A stretch of DNA of 53,238 bases from Zoogloea dura (GCF_012927165.1 NZ_JABBGA010000028.1:1-53238), one strand, 5' to 3'. Numbered from the stretch's first letter, positions 1 through 8,705 are shown. Program-made: numbers and translations. Notes: generated by a model not told the origin, from the letters alone.

Positions 1-221
1 ATATAGCGTGAGGCCTTGCGGTCCCCCACTTTCCCCCTCGGGGCGTATGCGGTATTAGCGTAACTTTCGCTACGTTATCCCCCACTACACGGTACGTTCC
101 GATGCATTACTCACCCGTTCGCCACTCGTCAGCGGAGCAAGCTCCCTGTTACCGTTCGACTTGCATGTGTAAAGCATGCCGCCAGCGTTCAATCTGAGCC
201 AGGATCAAACTCTTAAGTTCA
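1..221 (-). rRNA. rrs: 16S ribosomal RNA, 5' end (partial)
   Basis: Read on the minus strand, 203-213 begins the universal 16S start AGAGTTTGATC, followed by CTGGCTCAG and the conserved ACGCTGGCGGCATGC block. Only about the first 220 nt lie in the window; the gene continues past position 1. The mature 5' end is placed near 221 by analogy with other betaproteobacteria and is approximate. The operon is transcribed leftwards from the promoters at 389-726. Confidence 0.97.
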
Positions 222-350
222 ATCCAAAAACTCCAGAAACTTGACGTTTCTGCAGATACTTCAATTTCTTCGTAGCTTCTGGTATAAAGCCCGAAAGCCC
301 TACCAGACGCCCCTCAGAACCGAGTACCCACACCTATCGGTTGTTCATCT

Positions 351-362
351 TTTTAAAGAACT
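351..362 (-). promoter_or_regulatory. rRNA leader boxA-like antitermination element
   Basis: The minus strand reads GTTCTTTAAAAA about 130 nt upstream of the 16S gene and just downstream of the proximal promoter. It resembles the boxA core (CTCTTTAA) used by the Nus antitermination complex in rRNA leaders. It is a single short motif, so the call rests mainly on its position. Confidence 0.5.
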
Positions 363-388
363 GCTGCATCAGCAGCGAAGAGGTGCGC

Positions 389-416
389 ATTATACAGAGC
401 TTTTTGTCTCCGTCAA
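389..416 (-). promoter_or_regulatory. rRNA operon promoter, proximal copy
   Basis: On the minus strand a -35 TTGACG (411-416) is separated by 16 bp from a perfect -10 TATAAT (389-394), followed by a GC-rich start region GCGCACC. This is the copy nearest the 16S gene of three similar promoters. Confidence 0.8.
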
Positions 417-475
417 GAACTTTGTTTTTCCAGGCATTTCGCCGAACAACAAAGCCTTGATTCGCAGGACCCGGA

Positions 476-704
476 AACTTCTTCCAGAACCCCTCTCCAC
501 CACTCCAGCGCTACGTTTCCGTTTGCACTGCAGCGAAGAGGTGCGCATTCTACAGAGCTTTAAAACCCTGTCAAGCATTTGTTTCCAGCAGAAAACCGCT
601 CAAAAACAAAACCGCTCAACGCAGATTCCAGATCACATCCGGAACCCCCTCACCGCCTCAGCACTACGTTGCCGTTTGTGCTGCAGCGAAGAGGCCGAAT
701 TATA
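476..704 (-). repeat. Tandem rrn promoter modules
   Basis: Two adjoining segments, about 480-560 and 630-705, share the run AGAACCCCCTC / CACTACGTT(T/G)CCGTTTG / CTGCAGCGAAGAGG in the same order, each ending at a promoter -10 box. A shorter match (GCAGCGAAGAGGTGCGCATT) is present at 372-391. The series looks like a degenerate tandem duplication that multiplied the rrn promoter. There is no credible gene anywhere between 222 and 745. Confidence 0.6.
547..574 (-). promoter_or_regulatory. rRNA operon promoter, middle copy
   Basis: A minus-strand -35 TTGACA (569-574, consensus) and -10 TAGAAT (547-552) lie 16 bp apart. The same AGCTCTGTA spacer end and GCGCACCTCTTCGCTG downstream block as in the proximal promoter follow it, which indicates duplication of a promoter module. 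Confidence 0.8.
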
Positions 705-726
705 TACAGCTATCAAATGGCGTCAA
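699..726 (-). promoter_or_regulatory. rRNA operon promoter, distal copy
   Basis: A minus-strand -35 TTGACG (721-726) and -10 TATAAT (699-704) lie 16 bp apart. The downstream sequence again has CCTCTTCGCTGCAG. The promoter sits only 20-47 bp from the 3' end of tyrS, which is transcribed in the same direction. Confidence 0.75.
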
Positions 727-745
727 GGGGATTGGAAAAATATAT

Positions 746-1945
746 TCAATTCACCGTAACGCGAGCGAACTTGCGCTTGCCGACTTGCAGAACCACCACG
801 GCGCCCGCCTTCACGATCGCCGCCCTGTCGGTGAGCTTCTCGCCATCAATGCGAACACCACCCTGATCGATCATCCGCAACGACTCAGACGTACTGGACG
901 TAAGGCCTGCCTGCTTGAGCACCGCGGCAACGCCGAGCCCCCCATCGACCGCGGCCAGAACCACTTCCGGAATAACATCCGGGATTGCATTGCGCTGGAA
1001 GCGGGCCTCAAAGTCCTCCAGCGCAGCAACCGCGGCAGCCTGGCCATGAAAGCGGGCGACTAACTCCTGGGCGAGCAGCACCTTGATATCACGCGGATTC
1101 CGCCCCCCCTCAATGGACACCCGCAGAGCACGCACTTCGCTGATCGGCTTGAACGAAAGCAGATCGTAGTAGCGCCACATCAACTCGTCCGAAACGGACA
1201 TCACCTTTCCAAAGATCTCGGTCGGCGGCTCGTAGATCCCGATGTAGTTCCCCAGGGACTTGGACATCTTGTTAACGCCATCCAGCCCTTCCAGCAAGGG
1301 CATGGTGAGAACACACTGGGGCGCCTGCCCGTAATGCTTCTGCAACTCGCGCCCGACAAGCAGATTGAAGCGCTGATCGGTACCACCCAGTTCGATATCC
1401 GCCTTCATGGCAACAGAGTCATAGCCTTGACAGAGCGGGTAAAGAAACTCATGGATGGCGATCGGCTGCTGGCCTGCATAGCGCTTGGCAAAATCATCGC
1501 GCTCAAGCATACGGGCCACGGTGTGCTGGGCAGCAAGCCGAATCATCCCAGAAGCCCCAAGCGCCTCCATCCAGGTCGAGTTGAAGCAGACCTCGGTCTT
1601 TGACGGGTCCAGAATCTTGAACACCTGTTCCTGATAGGTACGGGCATTCTCCAGAACCTGCTCGCGGGTCAGGGGCGGACGGGTCGTGTTCTTGCCCGAC
1701 GGATCGCCAATCATCCCGGTGAAGTCACCAATCAGGAACAACACCTGATGACCCAGCTCCTGAAAATGGCGCAGCTTGTTGATGAGCACTGTATGCCCCA
1801 GATGCAGATCGGGCGCAGTCGGATCAAAGCCAGCCTTGACGCGCAGAGGCTGCCCCTTTTTAAGCTTCTCCACCAGCTCGGCTTCGATGAGGAGCTCGTC
1901 GGCCCCACGCTTGATCAGCTCGAGAGCCGCAGTGATATCGGTCAT
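746..1945 (-). CDS. tyrS: Tyrosyl-tRNA synthetase
   Basis: Cytoplasmic class I synthetase charging tRNA-Tyr with tyrosine. The 399-residue protein has the HLGH signature at 48-51 (preceded by [10 protein letters not shown]), KMSKS at 226-230 and a C-terminal S4 RNA-binding domain from about residue 335, which is the TyrZ-type arrangement. The start is the ATG at 1945 with AAGGA just upstream; an open frame continues further upstream but lacks similarity and would overlap the divergent peptidase gene. It is followed by the rrn promoters in the same direction, so readthrough into the rRNA leader is possible. Confidence 0.97.
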   Translation of the reverse strand: MTDITAALELIKRGADELLIEAELVEKLKKGQPLRVKAGFDPTAPDLHLGHTVLINKLRHFQELGHQVLFLIGDFTGMIGDPSGKNTTRPPLTREQVLENARTYQEQVFKILDPSKTEVCFNSTWMEALGASGMIRLAAQHTVARMLERDDFAKRYAGQQPIAIHEFLYPLCQGYDSVAMKADIELGGTDQRFNLLVGRELQKHYGQAPQCVLTMPLLEGLDGVNKMSKSLGNYIGIYEPPTEIFGKVMSVSDELMWRYYDLLSFKPISEVRALRVSIEGGRNPRDIKVLLAQELVARFHGQAAAVAALEDFEARFQRNAIPDVIPEVVLAAVDGGLGVAAVLKQAGLTSSTSESLRMIDQGGVRIDGEKLTDRAAIVKAGAVVVLQVGKRKFARVTVN

Positions 1946-2018
1946 ATTTGTCCTTGCACAAGTCCAGACTCGCATCGTTTTTGTTAGACTTCGCGGCTTA
2001 TTTTGCTTGGAAAGTCCG

Positions 2019-3344
2019 ATGCTTGGAGAAAAGTGGCTGATTCTAGCGCATCTGAAAATGCTGCGCGAAAGCACCCCCGCCAGGCGCTGGAGCCTGTCCG
2101 GGCTTGCCCTGGCCTCGGCAGCCGGCATGGCCACCGCCATTGCAGTCGTCCCCGGAGGCGACGAACGGTCCATCAAGACCGAGACAGTCGTCCAGGCTCT
2201 GGGCACGCCCGCAATTCAGATCGAACAAACAGACCCCCGCCCCTTCATCAGGGAAGATCGCATCAGACCCGGCGAGAGCCTTGCCGGCGCGTTACGACGA
2301 CTCGGCGTCAGCAACACACTGCTCAGCTCCCAGATCAACGCCCTGGCGGCCAGCAACCAGCTTAAGGGCATCACCGCACCAGGAACGCTCATCACGGTCG
2401 CCACCAGTGCTGAAGGAAGCCTGCACTCCGCCTCGCTGCACCGCCCGGGATCGGAGATCATCCATACACTGGAAAGCACTGACGGCAAGCTGCGCATCAC
2501 CCCACAGACGGCCAGCCTAGACGTACGCACACACATGCAGGGCGGCGTAGTGCAGTCATCCCTGTTCGCCGCCATGGACAACGCCGGCCTGCCTGACAGC
2601 ATCGCGGAAGAACTATCGCGAATCTTCGGTGACGACATCGACTTTCATACGGACGTCCGCCGCGGCGATCGCTTCAACGTAATCTACGAAGTGCTCTACC
2701 ACCAAGGCCGTGCCGTCAAGACGGGGCGCATTCTCGCCGCCGAATTCATCAACCAGGGCCAGCGCCACTCGGCCTTCCTGTTCACTCACCCCAACGGGGA
2801 CACGGACTATTACAACACCGACGGACGCAGCCACAAGGCCGGCTTCCTGCGCTCACCACTCGAGTTTTCGCGGGTAAGCTCCGGCTTCTCGATGCGACTT
2901 CACCCAGTCTTCGGCACCTGGCGGGAGCACAAGGGAGTCGACTATGCCGCCCCCCACGGCACCGCGGTAAAGGCAACATCGGACGGCACCGTCGAATTTG
3001 TCGGACGCCAGAATGGCTACGGCAATTTCGTAGTCCTGCGCCACGGTGATCGCTACACGACCGCTTACGGGCACCTCAGCAGCTTTGCCGCAGGCCTCCG
3101 GCAAGGCAGCAAGATCAGTCAGGGCGAAACGATAGGACGGGTTGGCAGCACGGGCTGGGCCACCGGCCCCCATCTGCACTATGAGCTCCGGATCAACAAC
3201 ATCCACCAGGATCCGCTCACGGTACGCCTGCCCGACGCAATGCCGCTGTCGGGCAGTTCGTTGACGCGCTTCCGCAGCCAGATGGAGCCTCTCGCTGCCA
3301 GCCTGACGCGCATTCAGGCGATTCAAGCAGCCCAGCTCGACTGA
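2019..3344 (+). CDS. M23 family murein endopeptidase (LytM/MepM-like)
   Basis: A periplasmic, probably membrane-anchored peptidoglycan endopeptidase of 441 residues. The N-terminus has a basic stretch and a hydrophobic segment (about 24-42), then an OapA/LysM-like region starting [15 protein letters not shown]. The C-terminal LytM domain carries both zinc motifs, HKGVD (H304, D308) and HLHYE (from 385). The ATG at 2019 has GGAAAG upstream; the ATG at 2058 is an alternative and gives a cleaner N-terminus. It is divergent from tyrS with about 73 bp between them. Related genes in this position in other betaproteobacteria are usually followed by anmK, which is absent here. Cleavage of cell-wall cross-links is inferred from the family. 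Confidence 0.9.
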   Translation: MLGEKWLILAHLKMLRESTPARRWSLSGLALASAAGMATAIAVVPGGDERSIKTETVVQALGTPAIQIEQTDPRPFIREDRIRPGESLAGALRRLGVSNTLLSSQINALAASNQLKGITAPGTLITVATSAEGSLHSASLHRPGSEIIHTLESTDGKLRITPQTASLDVRTHMQGGVVQSSLFAAMDNAGLPDSIAEELSRIFGDDIDFHTDVRRGDRFNVIYEVLYHQGRAVKTGRILAAEFINQGQRHSAFLFTHPNGDTDYYNTDGRSHKAGFLRSPLEFSRVSSGFSMRLHPVFGTWREHKGVDYAAPHGTAVKATSDGTVEFVGRQNGYGNFVVLRHGDRYTTAYGHLSSFAAGLRQGSKISQGETIGRVGSTGWATGPHLHYELRINNIHQDPLTVRLPDAMPLSGSSLTRFRSQMEPLAASLTRIQAIQAAQLD

Positions 3345-3367
3345 GCCAGAATCCGCCAGGCAAAAGA

Positions 3368-3389
3368 AACGGGGGCCAAGGCCCCCGTT
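3368..3389. terminator. Stem-loop between convergent genes
   Basis: AACGGGGGCC, loop AA, GGCCCCCGTT is a perfect 10-bp stem between the 3' ends of the M23 gene and erpA. An A-rich left flank gives a short U tract on the minus strand, so it probably terminates erpA and possibly both genes. Confidence 0.65.
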
Positions 3390-3422
3390 GTCCATTCAAA
3401 AACCTGCGGTCGCAGATTCCGA

Positions 3423-3773
3423 TCAGGCAGAGAACGACGAACCGCAGCCACAGGTGCTGGTTGCATTCGGATTGCGGATGACGAACTGGGAGCCTTCAAG
3501 CCCCTCGGAGTAATCGATCTCGGCGCCCACCAAGTACTGGTAGCTCATCGGATCGATCAGCAGCATCACGCCATCCTTCTCCATCACCGTGTCGTCGTCG
3601 TTGCGGATCTCGTCAAAGGTGAAACCGTACTGGAAGCCGGAGCACCCACCACCGGTAACGAACACCCGGAGCTTCAGATCCGGATTGCCTTCTTCAATGA
3701 TCAGGTCCTTGACTTTGCTTGCAGCGCTATCGGTAAAAACGAGCGGCACGGGCATCTCGGTCACGGCGTTCAT
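3423..3773 (-). CDS. erpA: Iron-sulfur cluster insertion protein ErpA
   Basis: A-type carrier of the HesB/IscA family (116 residues) that delivers Fe-S clusters to apo-enzymes, classically those of isoprenoid synthesis. The three cluster cysteines are visible: C44 in [11 protein letters not shown] and C108/C110 in the CGCGSSF tail. The length and the conserved motif [16 protein letters not shown] fit ErpA rather than IscA. AAGGAG precedes the ATG. An IscR-like motif lies upstream (3846-3867). It is downstream of argC on the same strand but separated by 100 bp, so probably has its own promoter. Confidence 0.95.
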   Translation of the reverse strand: MNAVTEMPVPLVFTDSAASKVKDLIIEEGNPDLKLRVFVTGGGCSGFQYGFTFDEIRNDDDTVMEKDGVMLLIDPMSYQYLVGAEIDYSEGLEGSQFVIRNPNATSTCGCGSSFSA

Positions 3774-3845
3774 TGGACTACTCCTTCAGATGTATCTCAA
3801 AATTATGGTCAGGGCCCCGACAGCGGTCAAGCCACCCCGATGCGT

Positions 3846-3867
3846 ATAGTTGACTAAAATACTCGAT
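3846..3867. promoter_or_regulatory. IscR-like operator upstream of erpA
   Basis: ATAGTTGACTAAAATACTCG matches the left half of the type-1 IscR consensus (ATAssyGACTrwww) fully and the right half only partly. It sits about 75-95 bp upstream of erpA. E. coli erpA is repressed by IscR, so the position makes sense. The right half-site is poor, and no IscR gene is in the window. Confidence 0.4.
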
Positions 3868-3873
3868 TTTAGT

Positions 3874-4902
3874 TCAAGGCATCAAGGGGATCTGCTCAAG
3901 CCCGGTCGTTTCAGGCAAGCCGAACAGAATGTTCATGTTCTGTACGGCCTGACCAGCCGCGCCCTTGACGAGATTATCGATCACCGACAACACTACAACC
4001 ACGTCCCCCCCCTGGGGACGATGCACTGCGATCCGGCACATATTCGCCGACCGCACAGAACGGGTGGAGGGATGCGCGCCCTTAGGCATCACATCGACAA
4101 ACGCCTCGCCGGCATAGCGCTCTTCAAAGAGCGCCTGCAGATCCACATCCTTTGTCAGACGGCCGTAGAGCGTAGCATGAATGCCGCGGATCATCGGGGT
4201 CAGATGCGGAACGAAAGTCAGACCAACAGGCTGACCGGCCGCGCGTGACAACCCCTGGCGGATCTCGGGAAGATGGCGATGCCCCGCCACGCCGTAGGCC
4301 TGGAAGTTGTCGGCAGACTCGGAGAACAGGATATGGGTTTCGGCCTTCCGGCCAGCGCCCGACACGCCGGACTTTGCATCCGCAATCAGGCCGCCTGCAT
4401 CAACGATCCCGGCTTCCACGAGCGGCAGAAAACCGAGTTGGACCGCGGTCGGATAGCACCCCGGATTCGCCACAACCCGCGCCGACTTCACCGCTTCGCG
4501 ATTCACCTCAGGGAGGCCATAGACCGCTTCACCAACCAGATCGGGGCATGCATGCGTCATGCCATACCACTTTTCCCACTCGGCGATATCGGTGATACGG
4601 AAATCCGCCGCGAGATCGATCACCTTGACTCCGGCATCGACGAGAGCACGCGCCTGCTGCATAGCAATGCCATTCGGGGTCGCAAAGAAGACCACATCAC
4701 AGGAGCCCAGATCTGCAGCCTGCGGCTCGACGAAGCGCAGATCAACGCGACGGCGCAGACTCGGGAACATGTCCGCCACAGGCAGACCTGCCTCACCGCG
4801 CGAGGTGATGGCCTTCAGTTCCACCTCCGGATGCTGAGCCAACAGGCGAAGTATCTCTACGCCGGTATATCCCGTACCACCAACCACACCAACCTTGATC
4901 AT
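3874..4902 (-). CDS. argC: N-acetyl-gamma-glutamyl-phosphate reductase
   Basis: NADPH-dependent reduction of N-acetylglutamyl phosphate to the semialdehyde, the third step of arginine synthesis. The 342 residues begin with the Rossmann motif [12 protein letters not shown], carry the catalytic cysteine C149 in NPGCYPT and the motif GVSGAGRK. This is the long (type 1) ArgC. It starts at an ATG with GGGGGAGAG upstream. It lies between rpsI and erpA on the same strand, behind the rpsI terminator. Confidence 0.96.
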   Translation of the reverse strand: MIKVGVVGGTGYTGVEILRLLAQHPEVELKAITSRGEAGLPVADMFPSLRRRVDLRFVEPQAADLGSCDVVFFATPNGIAMQQARALVDAGVKVIDLAADFRITDIAEWEKWYGMTHACPDLVGEAVYGLPEVNREAVKSARVVANPGCYPTAVQLGFLPLVEAGIVDAGGLIADAKSGVSGAGRKAETHILFSESADNFQAYGVAGHRHLPEIRQGLSRAAGQPVGLTFVPHLTPMIRGIHATLYGRLTKDVDLQALFEERYAGEAFVDVMPKGAHPSTRSVRSANMCRIAVHRPQGGDVVVVLSVIDNLVKGAAGQAVQNMNILFGLPETTGLEQIPLMP

Positions 4903-4978
4903 GCTCTCCCCCAGAGTTGAAGATTGCCGTCAGACGACAACCCAGAATGCGCACGAAAAGATATCACTTCAAGATGAC

Positions 4979-5004
4979 AAAAAGCCGCCCGAAGGCGGCT
5001 TTTT
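4979..5004 (-). terminator. Rho-independent terminator of the rplM-rpsI operon
   Basis: AAAAAGCCGCC, loop CGAA, GGCGGCTTTTT lies immediately after the rpsI stop. Read on the minus strand it ends in a U tract, so it closes the ribosomal protein transcript before argC. Confidence 0.85.
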
Positions 5005-5023
5005 GATACAACTGCCAAGCAGA

Positions 5024-5416
5024 TTAACGCTTGGAGAACTGCTTGCGGCGACGCGCCTTGCGGAAGCCAACCTTCTTACGCTCGACTTCACGAGCGTCAC
5101 GGGTAACGAGACCCGCCTTCTTGAGCGGCGACTTCAGCTCAGCATCGTAGTCGATCAGGGCGCGGGTGATGCCATGACGAACGGCACCAGCCTGACCAGA
5201 TTCGCCACCGCCGGTGACGTTCACCAGGATGTCGAAGGAATCGACGAAGTTGGTCAGAACCAGCGGCTGACGCACGATCATGCGGCCGGTTTCGCGGGAG
5301 AAGAACTGGTCAACCGGCTTACCGTTCACAACGATATTGCCAGAGCCCTTCTTCATGAAGACGCGGGCAACAGCCGACTTGCGGCGACCGGTACCGTAGT
5401 TATAAGTCACAGCCAT
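5024..5416 (-). CDS. rpsI: 30S ribosomal protein S9 (uS9)
   Basis: Small-subunit protein of 130 residues whose C-terminal tail reaches the P-site tRNA. The sequence shows [14 protein letters not shown] at the N-terminus and the canonical basic end RRRKQFSKR. Two ATGs are adjacent; AGGAG is 3 nt from the first and 6 nt from the second (5416), so the second is chosen. It is 12 bp downstream of rplM in the conserved two-gene operon. Confidence 0.97.
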   Translation of the reverse strand: MAVTYNYGTGRRKSAVARVFMKKGSGNIVVNGKPVDQFFSRETGRMIVRQPLVLTNFVDSFDILVNVTGGGESGQAGAVRHGITRALIDYDAELKSPLKKAGLVTRDAREVERKKVGFRKARRRKQFSKR

Positions 5417-5428
5417 CATCGGCTCCTG

Positions 5429-5857
5429 TTAAATCGCGAGAACTTGGGGCTGCTGCGCAGAATGCGGGTGCTCGCCACCGGCGTAGCACTTGAGCTTCTT
5501 GAGCATGGCGTAGCCGAGCGGGCCCTTGGGCAGCATGCCCTTGACGGCCTTTTCCAGCACGCGAGCGGGGAAGCGCTGCTGCAGCTTGGTAAAGTTGGTT
5601 TCGTAGATGCCGCCCGGATAGCCGGAGTGACGATAGTACTTCTTGTCCTGAGCCTTGTTACCAGTCACACGCAGCTTTTCGACGTTAACGACGACAATGA
5701 AGTCACCGGTATCGACGTGCGGGGTGTAGATGGCTTTATGTTTGCCGCGCAAGCGACGAGCAATTTCGGAAGCAAGCCGACCAAGGACCAGATCCGTCGC
5801 ATCCACGACGAACCAGTCGCGCTTGACCTCATGCGGCTTGGCAGAAAACGTTTTCAT
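5429..5857 (-). CDS. rplM: 50S ribosomal protein L13 (uL13)
   Basis: Early-assembling large-subunit protein, 142 residues, the usual length. It begins [20 protein letters not shown] and contains [16 protein letters not shown] and [15 protein letters not shown]. The Shine-Dalgarno GAGGGA is 7 nt before the ATG. It is the first gene of the rplM-rpsI operon, driven by the strong promoter at 5915-5944. Confidence 0.98.
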   Translation of the reverse strand: MKTFSAKPHEVKRDWFVVDATDLVLGRLASEIARRLRGKHKAIYTPHVDTGDFIVVVNVEKLRVTGNKAQDKKYYRHSGYPGGIYETNFTKLQQRFPARVLEKAVKGMLPKGPLGYAMLKKLKCYAGGEHPHSAQQPQVLAI

Positions 5858-5914
5858 GAAGATCCCTCAGACTTTTCCCGACACCGGGAACGACCATAAT
5901 TCGGAAAGCCGTGG

Positions 5915-5944
5915 ATTCTACAGCGGAGCTTTCGACTATGTCAA
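5915..5944 (-). promoter_or_regulatory. Promoter of rplM-rpsI
   Basis: A minus-strand consensus -35 TTGACA (5939-5944) and -10 TAGAAT (5915-5920) are 18 bp apart. The start would lie about 50 nt upstream of the rplM ATG. Confidence 0.75.
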
Positions 5945-5959
5945 ACCCTGACGAGAGAT

Positions 5960-6062
5960 AAAAAAAAGCGCAGATCGGGGAGATCTGCGCTAAATCCACA
6001 CCAAAGGAGGAGGGTGGAGGAGACACTCTTCAGTCGCCCCAGACGACAAAAGCAACTGGACT
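5960..6062 (-). ncRNA. Candidate small RNA with anti-Shine-Dalgarno tracts
   Basis: No gene is visible here, yet the minus strand shows a complete transcription unit of about 100 nt. A promoter has -35 TTGCAT (6092-6097), a 17 bp spacer and -10 GATAAT (6069-6074). A possible imperfect 5' hairpin starts CAGTCCAG. A single-stranded pyrimidine region at 6001-6024 reads CTCCTCC then CCTCCTCCTTT. It ends in a 10-bp terminator stem (arms 5967-5976 and 5982-5991) with a run of U (5960-5966). CU-rich anti-SD loops are a feature of several small RNAs that pair with ribosome binding sites, such as the neisserial sibling RNAs and rhodobacterial CcsR RNAs. Homology to any of them is not established here. 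Confidence 0.55.
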
Positions 6063-6068
6063 GAGATA

Positions 6069-6097
6069 ATTATCTCCACCCCCACCCCGGGATGCAA
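6069..6097 (-). promoter_or_regulatory. Promoter of the candidate small RNA
   Basis: -35 TTGCAT at 6092-6097, 17 bp spacer, -10 GATAAT at 6069-6074 on the minus strand. It points at the terminator at 5960-5991 with no open reading frame in between. Confidence 0.5.
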
Positions 6098-6378
6098 GTC
6101 TTTTTTGTGCGATGCACCACAAATCTTTAAATCTATCCATAAATGCTTTCTATACACATAAAATATGTTACAAGCCGCTGTTTTTATTGAAAATATCCAT
6201 AGCGCAAAAAGAGATTCAATCCGACCTTCCCCACGAAGCCGGAGTGCACCATGATGCACTGCAACAAAAGAACGGATTTCTGCCCCCTCGGCCCCGGCTA
6301 CAATCCGGGCTGAGCCCCTAGACAGGGATGGGCTCGCAGACCTATCTGCAGTCAGAACACGGAAAGGAAAACAAATTT
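6098..6378. other. Intergenic region, AT-rich, no gene seen
   Basis: A stretch of about 280 bp between the candidate small RNA and the OsmC-like gene. About 6110-6215 is markedly AT-rich compared with its neighbours. It holds a short inverted repeat GTGCA-N6-TGCAC (6244-6259). Short open frames here have no RBS and no recognisable product. It probably contains the promoter of the OsmC-like gene, but no convincing hexamer pair was found. Confidence 0.5.
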
Positions 6379-6795
6379 ATGGAATGCGTGGTGAAGTGGG
6401 TCGACGGCATGAGTTTCATGGCCGAAACCGGATCAGGGCACCTGGTCATGATGGATGGCGCCCCTGAAGCGGGCGGCCGCAACCTCGCCCCCCGTCCGAT
6501 GGAAATGATGTTGGCTGGTGCCGGGGGCTGCACGGCCTTCGATGTCGTCCTGATCCTCAAGCGCAGCCGCCAGGACGTCACCGACTGCGCCGTGACCCTC
6601 AAGGCAGATCGCGCCGAGAGCGACCCCAAGGTATTCACCCGGATCGCCTTTCACTACAAGGTCACGGGCCGCAACCTGAAGGCGGACAGCGTCGAACGCG
6701 CCATCAAGCTCTCTTACGAGAAATACTGCTCCGCCACCATCATGCTGGGCAAGACGGCTGAAATCGAACACACCTGGGAAATCATCGAGGCCTGA
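6379..6795 (+). CDS. OsmC family protein (YhfA-like)
   Basis: A 138-residue protein of the OsmC/Ohr superfamily. It has the central motif MEMMLAGAGGCTAFDVVLILK, in which C51 is the usual reactive cysteine, and the C-terminal SYEKYCSATIMLGKTAEI with a second cysteine. The length and motifs fit the YhfA subgroup rather than the peroxidase Ohr. Members act on hydroperoxides or are of unknown function; the substrate is not known here. The ATG at 6379 with AAGGAAA upstream is chosen over the longer open frame. The gene appears to be monocistronic. Confidence 0.88.
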   Translation: MECVVKWVDGMSFMAETGSGHLVMMDGAPEAGGRNLAPRPMEMMLAGAGGCTAFDVVLILKRSRQDVTDCAVTLKADRAESDPKVFTRIAFHYKVTGRNLKADSVERAIKLSYEKYCSATIMLGKTAEIEHTWEIIEA

Positions 6796-6824
6796 CCTGC
6801 CTGCACAGCGGGACAGACGCCCCG

Positions 6825-7445
6825 CTACACCCAGTAGGCCACCCCGGTCATCACGCGCGAACTGGCCTTCATGGCGGCCTTGACCACACCGGGCAGTTCG
6901 ACAGCCCCAAGGCGCAAGGCCGTATCTGCGTGGGCCGCCTCGTCAACCTTCATCTGCACCACGATCTCCCGGGTACGGAGGTCGTGGTCGGGCAAACGGT
7001 CGAGGTGACTCTTGAGGTGCGCCTCAACCTGCCTCTCTGTTTCCGCCAGAAAGCCGAGATTGACGCCGTCACCGAATTTTGCGGCGAGCATGCCGATGGC
7101 CAGCGATCCCCCATACCAGAGGGGATTGAGGAGGCTTTTACGCCCCCCCAGCTCGGCAATCCGCCGCTCTGTCCAGGCCAAGTGCTCAGTTTCCTCCTGC
7201 GCCGCCCCCTCGAGGGCACGCTTGATGCCCTCGTCGCGCGACATCATGGCCTGCCCCTGATAGAGGGCCTGCGCACAAATCTCGCCACAGTGGTTCACCC
7301 GCATCAGGGATGCTGCCTGGCGCTTTTCCTCGTCGGAAAGCTCCGCTTCCGGCAAGTCGCCGCCCGGCACAGGGCGGACCGTCCCTGCAGGTGCAAAGAC
7401 AGTGCGCAGCGCCTTGTCGAAACCGATGATGAGTTGGTCGAGCAT
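6825..7445 (-). CDS. coq7: Demethoxyubiquinone hydroxylase Coq7
   Basis: Membrane-associated diiron monooxygenase adding the C6 hydroxyl late in ubiquinone synthesis. The 206 residues show the two carboxylate-bridged iron motifs: E55 and EETEH (84-88) in the first half, and ETERQVEAH and DEAAHAD in the second. This is the Coq7 form common in betaproteobacteria. The ATG at 7445 gives the family N-terminus MLDQLIIGFDKALRT; a longer frame upstream looks non-coding. It is 29 bp downstream of the lipoprotein gene on the same strand. Confidence 0.95.
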   Translation of the reverse strand: MLDQLIIGFDKALRTVFAPAGTVRPVPGGDLPEAELSDEEKRQAASLMRVNHCGEICAQALYQGQAMMSRDEGIKRALEGAAQEETEHLAWTERRIAELGGRKSLLNPLWYGGSLAIGMLAAKFGDGVNLGFLAETERQVEAHLKSHLDRLPDHDLRTREIVVQMKVDEAAHADTALRLGAVELPGVVKAAMKASSRVMTGVAYWV

Positions 7446-7474
7446 GTACGTAAATCCTGAGAGTAAGCGGGTGT

Positions 7475-8008
7475 TCAGCGGAGCCGGGCGGCATTCCTGA
7501 GCTGGCGTACGATTGCCTCGCGATCCGGCAGCACACTGCCCGGCGGGCAAAAGAACTCCTTGGCCAGCACCGCATGCTGGCGGTTGAAGGCGTTATCCAC
7601 GATGCGCTGCCAGGCATCATTGCGAGACAGGACCCACTCGGAGCTCCTCCCCAACGCATAAAGCCGCCGCTCGGCAGTGGCGCAACGGATCCCTTCGTAA
7701 CTCAGGTTCTCAGCACCGCCGGCCGCCCTCACCAGCAAAGAGTAACGGACAATTCCGTCATCCCCCAGGGAAAGGGACTTCTCATCGATGAAAAAGGATG
7801 CGCTCGCATCAGGGCTGACCTGGAAGGGGATGAGGTTGCTAGACACCGGAAAGGCTGGCAACTGCAGGGGCAGCTCCTTCCACTCCGGCGCGGCCTCCTC
7901 TTCGAAGAGGGCCTTTCTCTCGGTGGAACACCCCCCCAGCAACAGGGCAAGAACACAACAGACGGCGAACCGCCGGCCAAGGGAAAACCCGGAAATCTTG
8001 TCTGGCAT
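7475..8008 (-). CDS. CNP1-like family lipoprotein
   Basis: A 177-residue secreted protein with a basic N-terminus, a hydrophobic stretch and a lipobox LLGGC (C27), so it is probably anchored to the outer membrane. The body has the features of the CNP1-like family found mainly in betaproteobacteria, including ERKALFEEEAAPEWKELPLQ and RRLYALGR. Its function is unknown. The ATG at 8008 is chosen because the upstream extension begins with TTG and would disrupt the signal peptide. It lies between the CBS protein and coq7 on the same strand, near rppH. Confidence 0.8.
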   Translation of the reverse strand: MPDKISGFSLGRRFAVCCVLALLLGGCSTERKALFEEEAAPEWKELPLQLPAFPVSSNLIPFQVSPDASASFFIDEKSLSLGDDGIVRYSLLVRAAGGAENLSYEGIRCATAERRLYALGRSSEWVLSRNDAWQRIVDNAFNRQHAVLAKEFFCPPGSVLPDREAIVRQLRNAARLR

Positions 8009-8080
8009 AAACACTTTCAAAGGCGCCGGTCGCAAGGCAGACGGCCTGCCCTGCGCTCCGGCCGGCGGAACACCCCGGGA

Positions 8081-8674
8081 TTATCCAGCAATCGCCGCTT
8101 CAATCTCCGCAAAAGTACGCGCAACTTCGGCAGTCTGCAGGGGGATCCCCATCTGCCGGGCGATCTGGGATGCCGAGAAGATCCCTCGCACAGCGAGACC
8201 ACCGTCCGCCCCCTCTTCCATCACCAGTGCGTGCTGACGCCCACAGGCCTTGAGCGTCGCCACCACATGCCCGACTTCCGAGCGAAGCACGTCTGAGAGA
8301 TGCACGGCATCCAGCTCTTCAGTCGTCACCATGATATCGCGCACACTGAGTTCTTCATGGCGCATCATCCGCGCCCTCGCCACCCGCGTCGGCTTTTCGC
8401 CAAGCAGGTCGTTCGCCGTGACGATGCCGACGATGCGACGCGCCGCATCCGTCACAAACAGCAGACGGACCCCGCGCAGAATCATGCTTTGATTGGTTTC
8501 AGGCAGTGACAGTGCGTCGCTGATGGTTGCCGCAGGAATCCGTCGCAAGTCGGTCATCACCTCGATGGCCGGCGACGCTGCGGTCACTTTTGCCAGGCTC
8601 CAGGCATCTGCAACCTCGCATGCTCCGCTCTTGACCCGGAACTGCTTGATCGGCTGATAGTTAAGGCGCTCCAT
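8081..8674 (-). CDS. CBS-domain pair protein
   Basis: A 197-residue cytoplasmic protein made mainly of two CBS motifs. The first spans roughly 38-95 with VRLLFVTDAARRIVGIVTANDL, the second roughly 110-185 with HALVMEEGADGG...VRGIFSASQIARQMG. Such Bateman modules bind adenine nucleotides and usually regulate a partner; no catalytic domain is fused. It is transcribed with the lipoprotein gene (72 bp gap) and downstream of rppH, behind the rppH terminator. The physiological role cannot be deduced. Confidence 0.85.
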   Translation of the reverse strand: MERLNYQPIKQFRVKSGACEVADAWSLAKVTAASPAIEVMTDLRRIPAATISDALSLPETNQSMILRGVRLLFVTDAARRIVGIVTANDLLGEKPTRVARARMMRHEELSVRDIMVTTEELDAVHLSDVLRSEVGHVVATLKACGRQHALVMEEGADGGLAVRGIFSASQIARQMGIPLQTAEVARTFAEIEAAIAG

Positions 8675-8705
8675 GGTGTCTCCTCCCGCTCAGGGCCTGC
8701 ATGGG

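Noticed and set aside
241-866. Small open frames in the rRNA leader
   Set aside because: They overlap the tandem rrn promoters and the boxA-like element and have no recognisable product or RBS.
6244-6259. GTGCA-N6-TGCAC as an NtrC or sigma54 element
   Set aside because: It resembles an NtrC half-site pair, but no -24/-12 promoter is near, so a specific regulator is not supported.
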